Shown here: positions 27,670-36,549 of the stretch, piece by piece
Numbering within the stretch: the stretch's first letter is position 1
Layout: each line of letters begins with the position of its first letter
Assembly: GCA_037482215.1 (NCBI GenBank)
Contig: CP148074.1
Location: 4,092,001-4,156,000, forward strand
DNA: 64,000 bases
Direction of reading: 5' to 3'
DNA from: Pseudomonas mendocina
GTDB taxonomy: Bacteria > Pseudomonadota > Gammaproteobacteria > Pseudomonadales > Pseudomonadaceae
The notes under the pieces: generated by a model
Seen by the model: the letters and a program-made list of their open reading frames with translations, nothing else
Database searches by the model: none
What the model was told of the DNA's origin: nothing
Position numbers and translations under genes: made by a program

Positions 27670-28337
27670 TCTCCAGCCTCCCCGTCACCAATCAAGCGAC
27701 CACGCTGTAAGGTCAGCATGCGGTGACGCATGCGAGCGATCAAGGCCAAGTCGTGACTGGCGATCAATACAGTGGTGCCCAGACGGTTAATATCTTCAAA
27801 AACGCCCATGATTTCTGCGGCCAAGCGCGGGTCGAGGTTGCCGGTTGGCTCATCCGCCAACAGCAAGGCTGGCTGATGCACGACGGCGCGGGCAATACCC
27901 ACACGCTGTTGCTGGCCGGTAGAAAGGTCGCCGGGGAACTGCGCGGCCTTGTCTGCAAGGGAAACCCGCTCCAGGGCATTGCCGACACGCTTGCCGATCT
28001 CTTCCTTGGACAGGCCGAGAATCTGTAACGGCAGGGCCACGTTGTCGAACACACTGCGATCAAATAGCAGCTGGTGGTTCTGGAACACCACGCCGATTTG
28101 TCGGCGCAGGAACGGAATCTGTGCGTTGGTGATGTGCGACAAATCCTGCCCTGCCAACAACAACTTGCCGCTGCTCGGCCTTTCCATCGCCAGCAACAGA
28201 CGCAGCAAGGTACTTTTGCCCGCCCCTGAGTGGCCCGTTACAAACAGGAACTCACCGCGGCGCACGCGAAAACTCAGCTCGTGCAGCCCGATGTGTCCAT
28301 TTGGGTAGCGTTTACCGACCTGCTCGAACCTGATCAT
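27666..28337 (-). CDS. ftsE: Cell division ATP-binding protein FtsE
   Basis: A 223-residue ABC ATPase: Walker A GHSGAGKSTLLR near residue 35, signature LSTGQQQRVGIARA (an ST variant of LSGGQ as common in FtsE), Walker B LLLADEPTGNLD. It partners FtsX in controlling cell-wall hydrolysis at division. Only 2 nt follow ftsY and it overlaps ftsX by 4 nt, so ftsY-ftsE-ftsX is one operon. Confidence 0.96.
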   Translation of the reverse strand: MIRFEQVGKRYPNGHIGLHELSFRVRRGEFLFVTGHSGAGKSTLLRLLLAMERPSSGKLLLAGQDLSHITNAQIPFLRRQIGVVFQNHQLLFDRSVFDNVALPLQILGLSKEEIGKRVGNALERVSLADKAAQFPGDLSTGQQQRVGIARAVVHQPALLLADEPTGNLDPRLAAEIMGVFEDINRLGTTVLIASHDLALIARMRHRMLTLQRGRLIGDGEAGE

Positions 28338-28339
28338 CG

Positions 28340-29701
28340 CTATTTCTCCGCAAACAGCGCCTGTACGAATGCATCTGCTTCAAACGTGCGCAGATCGTCG
28401 ATCCCCTCACCCACACCGATATAGCGGATAGGCAAGGCGAACTGCTTAGCAAGAGCAAAAATGACACCGCCCTTAGCGGTACCGTCCAGCTTGGTCAGCG
28501 CCAGGCCGGTGAGGTTCACCGTCTGGTTGAACTGTTTGGCCTGATTGACTGCGTTTTGACCTGTTCCGGCATCCAGCACCAGCAACACTTCATGCGGTGC
28601 GGTGTCATCCAGCTTACCGATAACACGACGAACCTTCTTCAGCTCTTCCATCAGGTTATCTTTAGTGTGCAGACGACCCGCCGTGTCAGCGATCAGCACG
28701 TCAACACCGCGGGACTTGGCGGCGTTGACAGCATCAAAGATCACGGATGCAGAGTCTGCACCGGTATGCTGAGCAATCACGGCTATCTGGTTACGCTCAC
28801 CCCACACCTGCAACTGCTCAACCGCCGCAGCGCGGAAGGTATCCCCCGCAGCCAGCATGACTTTTTTGCCTTCCTGCTGGAGTTTTTTCGCCAGTTTGCC
28901 GATGGTGGTGGTTTTACCCGCACCATTCACGCCGACCACCAGAATCACGTAAGGCTGTTTGCTACTGTCGATTTTCAGCGGCTGCTCGACCGGGCGCAGC
29001 AAGGAGGCAAGCTCTTCTTGCAAGGCCTTGTAGAGGGCACCGCTGTCCGCCAGTTCTTTACGGGCAACGCGTTTTGTGAGGTTTTGCACAATTTCCGTGG
29101 TGGCTTCAACGCCCACATCAGCGGTCAGCAGCCGGGTTTCGATCTCTTCCAACAAGTCATCGTCGATGACCTTCTTGCCCAGAAACAGGCTGGCCATGCC
29201 TTCGCCGATACTGCTGCTGGTCTTCGACAACCCTTGTTTAAGGCGCTCGAAGAAACCCAGTCGCTTCTCTTCCTTTTTAGGGGGCTCTGCCACTGGGACG
29301 GGCTCGCTAACAGGTACAGGAGCAGGTTCTGGCGTGGCAACCGGTACGGCTATCTCAGCCACCGGCTCAACCGCCTGAATTTCAGTAACCGCGGGGGCTA
29401 CCTCAACCACTGCGGCTACACTGACTTCTGGCACAGGAGGCTCAACAGCAACCGGGCTCGGCACTGGCTCAAGCGGTTCAACCTCAGTAACAGCAGGGGT
29501 TTCACGCTCTACCGGGGCAGGCTCGGCGGCAACCGGCACAGCGGTTTCTACAGTCTGTACCGCTGGCTCAGCAGGTGCAGCCGGAGCGGCCTCAGGCTTT
29601 TTACGAAACCAGCTGAACAGGCCTTTTTTCTCAGCCGGTTTTTCCGAAGAACCTGTCTCGGACGGGTTCTGAGTCTTTTTATCGTCGTTGGAACCAAACA
29701 T
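28340..29701 (-). CDS. ftsY: Signal recognition particle receptor FtsY
   Basis: A 453-residue SRP receptor GTPase. The NG domain occupies about residues 150-453 with G1 [16 protein letters not shown]3 DTAGRL and G4 [10 protein letters not shown]. The N-terminal A domain (about residues 1-150) is unusually long and made almost wholly of Val, Pro, Glu and Ala, after a lysine-rich beginning; it should aid membrane and translocon contact. It is the first gene of the ftsYEX group and is divergent from the M16 peptidase. Confidence 0.96.
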   Translation of the reverse strand: MFGSNDDKKTQNPSETGSSEKPAEKKGLFSWFRKKPEAAPAAPAEPAVQTVETAVPVAAEPAPVERETPAVTEVEPLEPVPSPVAVEPPVPEVSVAAVVEVAPAVTEIQAVEPVAEIAVPVATPEPAPVPVSEPVPVAEPPKKEEKRLGFFERLKQGLSKTSSSIGEGMASLFLGKKVIDDDLLEEIETRLLTADVGVEATTEIVQNLTKRVARKELADSGALYKALQEELASLLRPVEQPLKIDSSKQPYVILVVGVNGAGKTTTIGKLAKKLQQEGKKVMLAAGDTFRAAAVEQLQVWGERNQIAVIAQHTGADSASVIFDAVNAAKSRGVDVLIADTAGRLHTKDNLMEELKKVRRVIGKLDDTAPHEVLLVLDAGTGQNAVNQAKQFNQTVNLTGLALTKLDGTAKGGVIFALAKQFALPIRYIGVGEGIDDLRTFEADAFVQALFAEK

Positions 29702-29892
29702 GGAGGATGGCTATCTCAAAGTTGCGCCGCGCAGCGTACGGGGTTTTGGACAATTTCAGTAGGCCTGAGCCTGTGCTGAAAACAACAGAAACCATAGCAG
29801 GCGTGGCCGCCAGTAAAACGGATGCGTATCCTAGCATCTCCGCACCCGCTGACGCTAAGTGCACGCGGGTCCGTCCGACAGGTCCTATAGTC
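29702..29892. other. Divergent intergenic region ftsY / M16 peptidase
   Basis: A 191-bp spacer that should contain promoters for both directions. The frame of the downstream peptidase is open across the whole region (from 29707), but the encoded residues are not signal-peptide-like and the family start is at 29893. No clear promoter elements were identified. Confidence 0.4.
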
Positions 29893-31248
29893 ATGCCGAA
29901 TATCTCAAAACGTACTACTGCATTGCTGCTGGGCTTTCTCTGCCTGCCGCTTTCGGCTTTTGCCGCTGCCCCGCAGCCCACACACGAGTTCAGTCTGGAC
30001 AACGGTCTTAAAGTAATTGTCCGCGAAGACCACCGCGCCCCCGTCGTGGTCAGCCAACTCTGGTACAAGGTTGGCTCCAGCTATGAGTCGCCCGGCCAGA
30101 CCGGTTTATCCCACGCCCTTGAGCACATGATGTTTAAAGGCAGTCAGAAAGCGGGGCCGGGCGAGGCTTCGCTGATTCTGCGGGAGCTGGGCGCGCAAGA
30201 AAACGCCTTCACCAGCAATGACTACACCGCTTATTACCAAGTGCTGGCCCGCGACCGTCTGCCTGTTGCCTTGGAGCTTGAGGCTGACCGTCTGTCCAGC
30301 CTCAAGATTCCGGCTGACGAGTTCAGCAAAGAAATCGAAGTTATTAAGGAAGAGCGCCGTCTGCGCACCGATGACAAGCCAAACTCATTGGCTTATGAGC
30401 GCTTTCAGACTATCGCCTACCCCGCCAGCGGTTATCGCATTCCCACCATTGGTTGGATGGCTGACCTCAACCGCATGAGCGTTGATGAGCTGCGCCACTG
30501 GTACGAAAGCTGGTATGCACCGAACAACGCCACGCTGGTGATTGTGGGTGACGTAACGGTTGCCGAAGTAAAAGAACTCGCCCAGCGCTACTTCGGGCCG
30601 ATCCCCAAACGTGCCATCCCAAGTGCCAAAGCGCCGCTTGAGCTGGCTGCCCCAGGCGAACGCCGTATCACTCTGCATCTTAAAACCCAGTTGCCCAGCC
30701 TGATCATGGCGTTCAACACACCGAGCCTGAGCACTGCTGAGAATCCGCGCCAAGTGCACGCCCTGCGTCTGGCGGCCGCGCTGCTGGATGGCGGTTACAG
30801 TGCCCGACTGGCCAGCCGCTTGGAGCGTGGTGAAGAGCTGGTTGCCGGTGCATCCGCCTGGTACGACGGTTTTACCCGTGGTGACACCCTGTTCACCCTG
30901 ACCGCCACCCCCAACGTGCAAACCGGTAAAACCCTGGCCGATGTTGAGGCTGGCCTGTGGCGTGAACTGAAAAGCCTTCAGGACACCCCGCCCACTGCCT
31001 CCGAACTGGCCCGCGTACGCGCTCAGGTTATTGCCGGGCTGGTTTACGAACGTGACTCCATCACCAGCCAGGCCAGCACGATTGGCCAACTGGAAAGCGT
31101 TGGTCTGTCGTGGAAAGTGATGGATCAAGAGCTGGCCGATCTGGAAGCCGTAACCCCGGAAGACATCCAACAAGCCGCCAAGACCTTCTTCACCCGCGAC
31201 CGCATGAGCGTCGCCCATGTTCTACCTGAGGAGAAACGCAATGACTAA
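29893..31248 (+). CDS. M16 family zinc metallopeptidase (catalytic partner)
   Basis: A 451-residue pitrilysin-family protein with a signal peptide (cut near residue 24, SAFA-A). The inverted zinc motif HxxEH is intact: H74, E77, H78 in GLSHALEHMMFKG, with the distal glutamate expected in the EIEVIKEERR segment. It should act in the periplasm on small peptides or misfolded proteins. The second M16 gene starts 8 nt before its stop. The start at 29893 places the signal peptide at the N-terminus. Confidence 0.92.
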   Translation: MPNISKRTTALLLGFLCLPLSAFAAAPQPTHEFSLDNGLKVIVREDHRAPVVVSQLWYKVGSSYESPGQTGLSHALEHMMFKGSQKAGPGEASLILRELGAQENAFTSNDYTAYYQVLARDRLPVALELEADRLSSLKIPADEFSKEIEVIKEERRLRTDDKPNSLAYERFQTIAYPASGYRIPTIGWMADLNRMSVDELRHWYESWYAPNNATLVIVGDVTVAEVKELAQRYFGPIPKRAIPSAKAPLELAAPGERRITLHLKTQLPSLIMAFNTPSLSTAENPRQVHALRLAAALLDGGYSARLASRLERGEELVAGASAWYDGFTRGDTLFTLTATPNVQTGKTLADVEAGLWRELKSLQDTPPTASELARVRAQVIAGLVYERDSITSQASTIGQLESVGLSWKVMDQELADLEAVTPEDIQQAAKTFFTRDRMSVAHVLPEEKRND

Positions 31249-32728
31249 GCGCACCGGCCTGCGCTACGCCCTGATTGGCCTGGCGCTTCTGATTCTGCTG
31301 GCATTGCTGGCGACCTTTAATAACCGCGCAGAGGTGGACAAACCTCAGCAAGCACCGACTGCCGCCACCCCCGCAAAACTCGAGTCACTGGCAGCCCTCG
31401 GTGATAAGGCCCCCAGCCGCCGCAACCTGAATATCCAAACCTGGAAAACCAGCGCAGGCAGTAAAGTGCTGTTCGTGGAAGCCCCGGAACTGCCGATGTT
31501 TGATCTGCAGCTGACCTTCGCCGCAGGCAGCAGCCGCGACGAAAACACACCGGGGCTGGCCATGCTGACCAACGCCATGCTCAATGAAGGCGTACCGGGC
31601 AAAGATGTCAGCGCTATTGCGGCAGGTTTCGAAGACCTTGGAGCTGACTTTGGTAACGGCTCGTTCCGCGATATGGCCATCGCCAGCCTGCGCAGCCTGA
31701 GCGCTCCGGAGCAACGCGAACCAGCCCTGCAATTGTTCACCGAGGTACTGGGCCAACCCACGTTCCCGGAAGACTCGCTGGCTCGAATCAAAAACCAACT
31801 GATGGCTGGCTTCGAGTACCAGAAGCAGAACCCAGGCAAGCTCGCCAGCCTGGCGCTGTATGAGCACTTGTACGGTTCACACCCTTATGCTCACCCGAGC
31901 GAAGGCACTGAACAGTCCATTCCCGGCATCACCCGCGCCCAACTGCAAGCCTTCCACCAGAAGGCCTACACCGCGCCAAATACTGTGATAGCGCTGGTGG
32001 GTGACTTGTCCCGCAGTGATGCCGAAGCCTTGGCTGAGCGCGTGTCCGCCGCCCTGCCTAAAGGCCCGGCACTGCCTGCAATCGCCCAGCCTGAAGAGCC
32101 CAAACCGGGCACAGTGCATATCGAGTTCCCGTCCAACCAAACCCACATCACCATCGCACAGCTGGGTATTGATCGGGCTAACCCCGATTACGCCGCTCTG
32201 TACCTGGGTAACCAAGTATTTGGGGGTGGCGGCTTTGGTACACGCCTGATGACCGAAGTCCGTGAAAAGCGCGGCCTTACCTATGGCATCTACTCGGGTT
32301 TCAGCACCATGCAAGCCCGTGGCCCGTTCACCATTGGTATGCAGACGCGCGCCGAACTGACTGACGGATCGCTGAAGCTGGTCAAGGATATGCTGGCCGA
32401 CTTCATCAAGAACGGCCCAACCCAGGAAGAGCTGGACAAAGCCAAGCGCGAAATGGCCGGCAGCTTCCCCCTGTCCACCGCCAGCAACTCAGCGATTGTC
32501 GGCCAACTGGGCTCGATGGGCTTTTACAACCTGCCCCTAACCTACCTGGAAGACTTTATGCGGGACGTACAAAGCCAGACGGTAGAGCAGGTTAAAGCCG
32601 CCATGGCCAAACACCTGAACCCGGAGGCGCTGGTGATTGTCACCGCCGGACCGACTGTGGAGCAGAAGGAACTGCCAGCGCCAACAGATCGCCCAGTTCC
32701 TCAGCCTTCAGCCGTACCGGAGCATTGA
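31241..32728 (+). CDS. M16 family protein lacking the zinc motif (non-catalytic partner)
   Basis: A 495-residue M16-family protein anchored by one N-terminal membrane segment (about residues 8-27). At the place of the HxxEH motif the sequence is LAMLTNAMLNEG, so the zinc ligands are missing. The R/Y pair of the C-terminal half (EVREKRGLTYGIYSGF), which contacts substrate in M16 dimers, is kept. It overlaps the active M16 gene upstream, so the two probably form a heterodimer like the mitochondrial processing peptidase or Sphingomonas Sph2681/2682 type. Confidence 0.9.
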   Translation: MTKRTGLRYALIGLALLILLALLATFNNRAEVDKPQQAPTAATPAKLESLAALGDKAPSRRNLNIQTWKTSAGSKVLFVEAPELPMFDLQLTFAAGSSRDENTPGLAMLTNAMLNEGVPGKDVSAIAAGFEDLGADFGNGSFRDMAIASLRSLSAPEQREPALQLFTEVLGQPTFPEDSLARIKNQLMAGFEYQKQNPGKLASLALYEHLYGSHPYAHPSEGTEQSIPGITRAQLQAFHQKAYTAPNTVIALVGDLSRSDAEALAERVSAALPKGPALPAIAQPEEPKPGTVHIEFPSNQTHITIAQLGIDRANPDYAALYLGNQVFGGGGFGTRLMTEVREKRGLTYGIYSGFSTMQARGPFTIGMQTRAELTDGSLKLVKDMLADFIKNGPTQEELDKAKREMAGSFPLSTASNSAIVGQLGSMGFYNLPLTYLEDFMRDVQSQTVEQVKAAMAKHLNPEALVIVTAGPTVEQKELPAPTDRPVPQPSAVPEH

Positions 32729-33327
32729 TGAGTAAGCCTGCAAAAAACCAACGCGCCGCTCAGCCACATGGCGGCACCGGCCAGCTGCGTATCATCGCGG
32801 GTGAGTGGCGTTCGCGCCGCTTCACCTTCCCCGAAGGGCCGGGCCTGCGCCCGACCCCTGACCGGGTGCGTGAGACGCTGTTCAACTGGCTGGCGCCCTA
32901 TATTGAAGGCGCGCGGGTGCTGGACTGTTTCACCGGCAGCGGCGCGCTGTTTCTGGAGGCGCTGTCCCGTGGGGCTGACTCGGCCCTGGCATTGGATATG
33001 AATCCGCAATCCGTCGCCTCTCTGCGCGGACATTTGCAGACGCTGAACTGTTCAAACGGCCAGGTCATGCAAACCGATGCACTGCATTACTTGCAACAAC
33101 AGCCTGCGACGCCGTTTGATCTGGCCTTTCTCGACCCCCCCTTCCACCAGAACCTGCTGGCTCCGGCCTGCGCCCTGTTGGAAGAGCGCGGCTGGCTGGC
33201 CGAGCACGCGTGGATTTACTGCGAAAGCGAAACCCCACCCTCTACCCTCGGCCTGCCCGGCAACTGGCGCCTGCACCGTGAGAAGCACACCGGCCAGGTG
33301 TACTACTCACTGTGGGAGCGCGGCTAA
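32728..33327 (+). CDS. rsmD: RsmD, 16S rRNA (guanine(966)-N2)-methyltransferase
   Basis: A 199-residue SAM-dependent methyltransferase: motif I RVLDCFTGSGALFLEALSRGA, catalytic motif DPPF (LDPPFHQN) near residue 132, and the N-terminal LRIIAGEWRSRRF segment typical of RsmD. It modifies G966 of 16S rRNA. The ATG at 32728 overlaps the stop of the M16 gene (TGATG); a TTG one codon earlier is a less likely start. Confidence 0.95.
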   Translation: MSKPAKNQRAAQPHGGTGQLRIIAGEWRSRRFTFPEGPGLRPTPDRVRETLFNWLAPYIEGARVLDCFTGSGALFLEALSRGADSALALDMNPQSVASLRGHLQTLNCSNGQVMQTDALHYLQQQPATPFDLAFLDPPFHQNLLAPACALLEERGWLAEHAWIYCESETPPSTLGLPGNWRLHREKHTGQVYYSLWERG

Positions 33328-33345
33328 TCGGTTAAGTACCGATTT
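33326..33345 (+). terminator. Hairpin overlapping the rsmD stop codon
   Basis: Arms AATCGGT (33326-33332) and ACCGATT (33338-33344) around a 5-nt loop, then a very short T run. A weak intrinsic terminator is likely. A second hairpin follows at 33357-33381 (GGGGATG / CATCCCC). Confidence 0.5.
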
Positions 33346-33356
33346 GGCCACTCGAA

Positions 33357-33381
33357 GGGGATGATCTGAAAAGACATCCCC
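33357..33381. other. Hairpin upstream of ugd
   Basis: Perfect 7-bp arms GGGGATG and CATCCCC around an 11-nt loop in the 154-bp gap between rsmD and ugd. It has no T tract of note. It might support termination of rsmD or be an operator for ugd. Confidence 0.4.
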
Positions 33382-33481
33382 CTCGTCACATTCAACGATC
33401 AGTAACATTTCCTTCCTACAGTGCTCCTGAGCTTCGCCCACTGCGTACCGTGCGCAGCCAAGCGGCAAGCACAGGAGGTGC

Positions 33482-34648
33482 ATGAAGATCGCGATAGCAG
33501 GCATGGGTTATGTAGGGCTGGCCAATGCAGTGTTGCTGGCTCAGCAGCATGAGGTCGTGGTGCTGGACATCAACCCCTCCAAAGTGGCTGCACTCAACAA
33601 ACGAGAGTCGCCTGTCTGCGACCCCGACCTGCAAGATTACTTGTTGAACCAGCCACTGAACTTACGCGCCACCTTGGATAAGAGTGAGGCGTACCTAGAC
33701 GCGGATTACGTATTTATTGCCACACCCACTGATTACGATCCGCAGACAAACGCCTTCAATACCCAATCCATTGAGGACGTCATCAGCGATGTCATGAGTC
33801 TGGCCCCACAGGCGCTGATGGTGATCAAGTCCACAGTCCCGGTTGGCTATACACAACGCCTGCGGAATGAGCTTGATTGCGACAAGCTGATCTTTTCCCC
33901 GGAGTTTCTCCGTGAAGGGCGGGCGTTCCATGACACCCTCTACCCGTCGCGGGTTGTGGTCGGCGAGCGCTCAGCTCGGGCTGAAAAGATCGCCCTGATG
34001 CTGCTTGAGGCCAGCAAGGCACCGGAGACACCGTGGTTGCTGACGGACTCCACCGAGGCAGAAGCCATCAAGCTGTTCGCCAACGCCTACCTCGCCATGC
34101 GCGTCGCCTATTTCAACGAACTGGATTCCTATGCTGCCAGCCATGGCCTGAATACCCGCCAGATCATCGACGGTGTCTGTCATGACACGAGAATCGGCAA
34201 GCACTACAACAACCCGTCATTTGGTTATGGCGGCTACTGCCTACCCAAAGACACCAAACAGCTCTTGGCCAACTGCGACAGCGTGCCCCACGACCTGATC
34301 TACGCCATTGTGGCGTCTAATGCCTCACGCAAGCGTTTTGTCGCCGAGGACATCCTCAAACGCGCGCCTCGAACCGTGGGCATCTACCGGCTGATCATGA
34401 AAAGCGGTTCGGATAACTTTCGCGCCTCCAGCATTCAGGACATCATGCAGCACTTGCGTGCTCAGGGTGTGGCGTTGATCATTTTCGAACCCACACTGAC
34501 TGTACACGAATTTGCCGGCGCCACCGTGGTCAATGACGTGGCCTTGTTTAAACAACAGGCCGATCTCATTATCTGCAACCGCCAGTGTGAAACGCTGGAT
34601 GATGTCGCCGCCAAGGTCTATACACGGGATGTGTTTGGTCGTGACTGA
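33482..34648 (+). CDS. ugd: UDP-glucose 6-dehydrogenase, short enterobacterial type
   Basis: Oxidises UDP-glucose to UDP-glucuronate with two NAD+. The 388-residue protein has exactly the length of E. coli Ugd and resembles it strongly throughout from memory. It has N-terminal [56 protein letters not shown] and the catalytic cysteine C253 in [22 protein letters not shown] is well placed before the ATG. No polysaccharide, arn or lipid A genes are adjacent, so the use of the UDP-glucuronate is unknown. Possible acquisition by transfer. Confidence 0.93.
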   Translation: MKIAIAGMGYVGLANAVLLAQQHEVVVLDINPSKVAALNKRESPVCDPDLQDYLLNQPLNLRATLDKSEAYLDADYVFIATPTDYDPQTNAFNTQSIEDVISDVMSLAPQALMVIKSTVPVGYTQRLRNELDCDKLIFSPEFLREGRAFHDTLYPSRVVVGERSARAEKIALMLLEASKAPETPWLLTDSTEAEAIKLFANAYLAMRVAYFNELDSYAASHGLNTRQIIDGVCHDTRIGKHYNNPSFGYGGYCLPKDTKQLLANCDSVPHDLIYAIVASNASRKRFVAEDILKRAPRTVGIYRLIMKSGSDNFRASSIQDIMQHLRAQGVALIIFEPTLTVHEFAGATVVNDVALFKQQADLIICNRQCETLDDVAAKVYTRDVFGRD

Positions 34649-34676
34649 GTCGCCCATCTGACGAGCCTTCTACCTG

Positions 34677-35651
34677 ATGCCGGAATTTCAACCCGCTCGC
34701 TACCTGTCCAACCCACATCTACAGACGCTATGGGCCTCCTTTTGCCGCAAGCCGCCCCAACTGCAGCGCCAGCGGGAACGTCTGTGGCTGGATGATGGCG
34801 ACTTTCTAGACTTGGACTGGTACGGCCCACATGAGGCTGACGCACCGCTGGTATTGCTGCTGCACGGACTCACCGGTTCCTCCAGCTCACACTATATTCT
34901 CGGCCTGCAACAGCAATTGGCCGAGCGCAACTGGGCCAGCGTGGCGCTGAATTGGCGGGGCTGCTCCGGTGAGCCCAACTTGTTACCCCGCGGCTACCAT
35001 TCGGGCGTCAGCGAGGATGTGCTGCATGTCGTCCGCCACCTGCACGCTAAACGCCCACTGGCCCCCTTGCATGCGGTGGGATACTCCTTAGGGGGCAACG
35101 TTCTGCTCAAGTACTTGGGCGAACAAGGCACAAATGCAGGCTTGGAGCGCGCTGTGGCGGTGAGCGTGCCATTCCGTCTGGATCAGTGCGCCGAGCGGAT
35201 TGATCAAGGCTTCTCAAAAATCTATCAAGCGCATTTTATGAAGGAGCTGACCGCCTATGTGCGGGGCAAGCAGCAGCATTTTGAGCGCTTGGGTCATACC
35301 GACCGCCTGCTGGCCTTGCAGCAGCTCGGCCCATTAACCGGCATGCGTACCTTCTGGGATTTTGACGGACGATTCACGGCACCACTACACGGTTACGCGG
35401 ATGCTGCGGACTATTACCGCAGAGCCTCCAGCCGCTTCTTTTTACGTCAGATCGCAACCCGCACACTGTTGATTCAAGCCGAAGACGATCCCTTTGTGTT
35501 TCGTCACAGCCTGCCGCAAGCCGATGAGCTCGCCCCCTGCATCGAATTTGAGCGGCACAGCCGTGGCGGTCATGTGGGGTTTATTGGCGGCAGCTTGAAA
35601 CAGCCGGAATATTATTTGGAGCAGCGCATTCCCCAGTGGCTGACGGCCTGA
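34677..35651 (+). CDS. YheT-family alpha/beta hydrolase
   Basis: A 324-residue hydrolase of the YheT/EMB8 family. It begins FQPARYLSNPHLQTLWASF, the family hallmark, has oxyanion HGLTGSSSSHY and the nucleophile S137 in AVGYSLGGNVLLKYL. A later DDPF (residue ~280) and the H in RGGHVGFIGG complete the expected triad. Substrate unknown. It lies 28 nt after ugd and is convergent with the tetR gene whose stop codon is adjacent. Confidence 0.92.
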   Translation: MPEFQPARYLSNPHLQTLWASFCRKPPQLQRQRERLWLDDGDFLDLDWYGPHEADAPLVLLLHGLTGSSSSHYILGLQQQLAERNWASVALNWRGCSGEPNLLPRGYHSGVSEDVLHVVRHLHAKRPLAPLHAVGYSLGGNVLLKYLGEQGTNAGLERAVAVSVPFRLDQCAERIDQGFSKIYQAHFMKELTAYVRGKQQHFERLGHTDRLLALQQLGPLTGMRTFWDFDGRFTAPLHGYADAADYYRRASSRFFLRQIATRTLLIQAEDDPFVFRHSLPQADELAPCIEFERHSRGGHVGFIGGSLKQPEYYLEQRIPQWLTA

Positions 35652-36311
35652 TCAGATCACTTGATCCAGCGGTACATACAGGCGCTTCTTCAGCGCCTCA
35701 ACGGCCTCACTTGCCTGCTCTGTGACGTAACCACTTTCCAACGTCAGAATCTGATATACACCCCGTCGCAGCAGGTCCTCACTCAGATCACCAGCACTCC
35801 CACGTGACGTACACAGGAATCGAATCCAAGACGTCATAATGATCCAGCCATTAAGGGTCAGTGCTTCAATTTGGTCGGCCGTCATACGCAGTATGCCCGC
35901 CTCCACAAAACCTTGATAAATGTCTCTTGCCTGCTCGAGACAGCGCCTTGAAAAGCGCTGATAACGCTCAGCCAGCGCGGTATCGCTCTCCAGTAAATGC
36001 TCAAGATCACGATGAAAGAAGCGGTAGTGCCACATCGTCGCCAGCACCGCCTCCAGATAGAAGGTTTTGTCTTCGACCGTCAGAACTCGCTCCTGCGGGC
36101 GCCGCAAAAACGCGTCCACCTGCGACTCAAGCAGGGCGAATAACTCGGCGATGATCATCTGCTTATTGCGGAAGTAGTAATACAAGTTACCCGGTGATAT
36201 CCCCAAGTGGGCTGCAATGTGATTGGTCGTGACATTGCGTTCGCCCTGGGCGTTAAACAACGCCAAGCTCTCCTGAATGATGCGATCGCGGGTTTTGCGG
36301 GGTGCAGCCAT
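35652..36311 (-). CDS. TetR-family transcriptional regulator
   Basis: A 219-residue TetR protein: N-terminal helix-turn-helix (about residues 8-55, with HLGISPGNLYYYFRNKQMI) and a ligand-binding C-terminal domain (residues ~65-210). Start placed at 36311 (MAAPRKTRDRIIQ) by comparison with other family members; the longer frame from 36380 begins with non-family sequence. It is divergent from the aldehyde dehydrogenase operon and a 16-bp palindrome sits in the shared upstream region, so it probably represses that operon and itself. Confidence 0.92.
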   Translation of the reverse strand: MAAPRKTRDRIIQESLALFNAQGERNVTTNHIAAHLGISPGNLYYYFRNKQMIIAELFALLESQVDAFLRRPQERVLTVEDKTFYLEAVLATMWHYRFFHRDLEHLLESDTALAERYQRFSRRCLEQARDIYQGFVEAGILRMTADQIEALTLNGWIIMTSWIRFLCTSRGSAGDLSEDLLRRGVYQILTLESGYVTEQASEAVEALKKRLYVPLDQVI

Positions 36312-36447
36312 ATCAATAATTCTTTCCAGAGATAAAAGCCCGGCAAAGGTACACGGCAGAGGGCAGCTTGTGTTACCCATGAGCGCATTTGACCTGCGTA
36401 CTAACTTTTCGGTGGGCTGCCAGGGCCGCTCTGCACAGGCATGCTAA

Positions 36448-36476
36448 TTGACACACTAGAGCAATTACTCTAAAAA
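36448..36476 (+). promoter_or_regulatory. Candidate promoter of the aldehyde dehydrogenase operon
   Basis: A consensus -35 TTGACA at 36448-36453, a 17-nt spacer, and a weak -10 TAAAAA at 36471-36476 (4 of 6 matches). The TetR operator candidate occupies the spacer and the start of the -10, where binding would block RNA polymerase. Confidence 0.55.
36457..36472. promoter_or_regulatory. Candidate TetR operator palindrome
   Basis: TAGAGCAATTACTCTA, a 16-bp near-perfect palindrome with only one mismatched pair (C6 against A11). It lies between the divergent tetR and aldehyde dehydrogenase genes and overlaps the predicted promoter spacer. Size and symmetry suit a TetR dimer. Confidence 0.7.
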
Positions 36477-36549
36477 TCCAGCAACCTTTACGCAGCTCTG
36501 TCACCTGCCTGACAAATCTGCCTTGCTGGAACGTTGAGGAGCATCACAC

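Larger units (their letters stand above)
36312..36549. other. Divergent control region tetR / aldehyde dehydrogenase
   Basis: A 238-bp gap between divergent genes. It contains a -35 TTGACA (36448-36453) and, inside the adjoining spacer, the palindrome given separately. GTTGAGGAG before the dehydrogenase start supplies its ribosome site. Confidence 0.6.
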
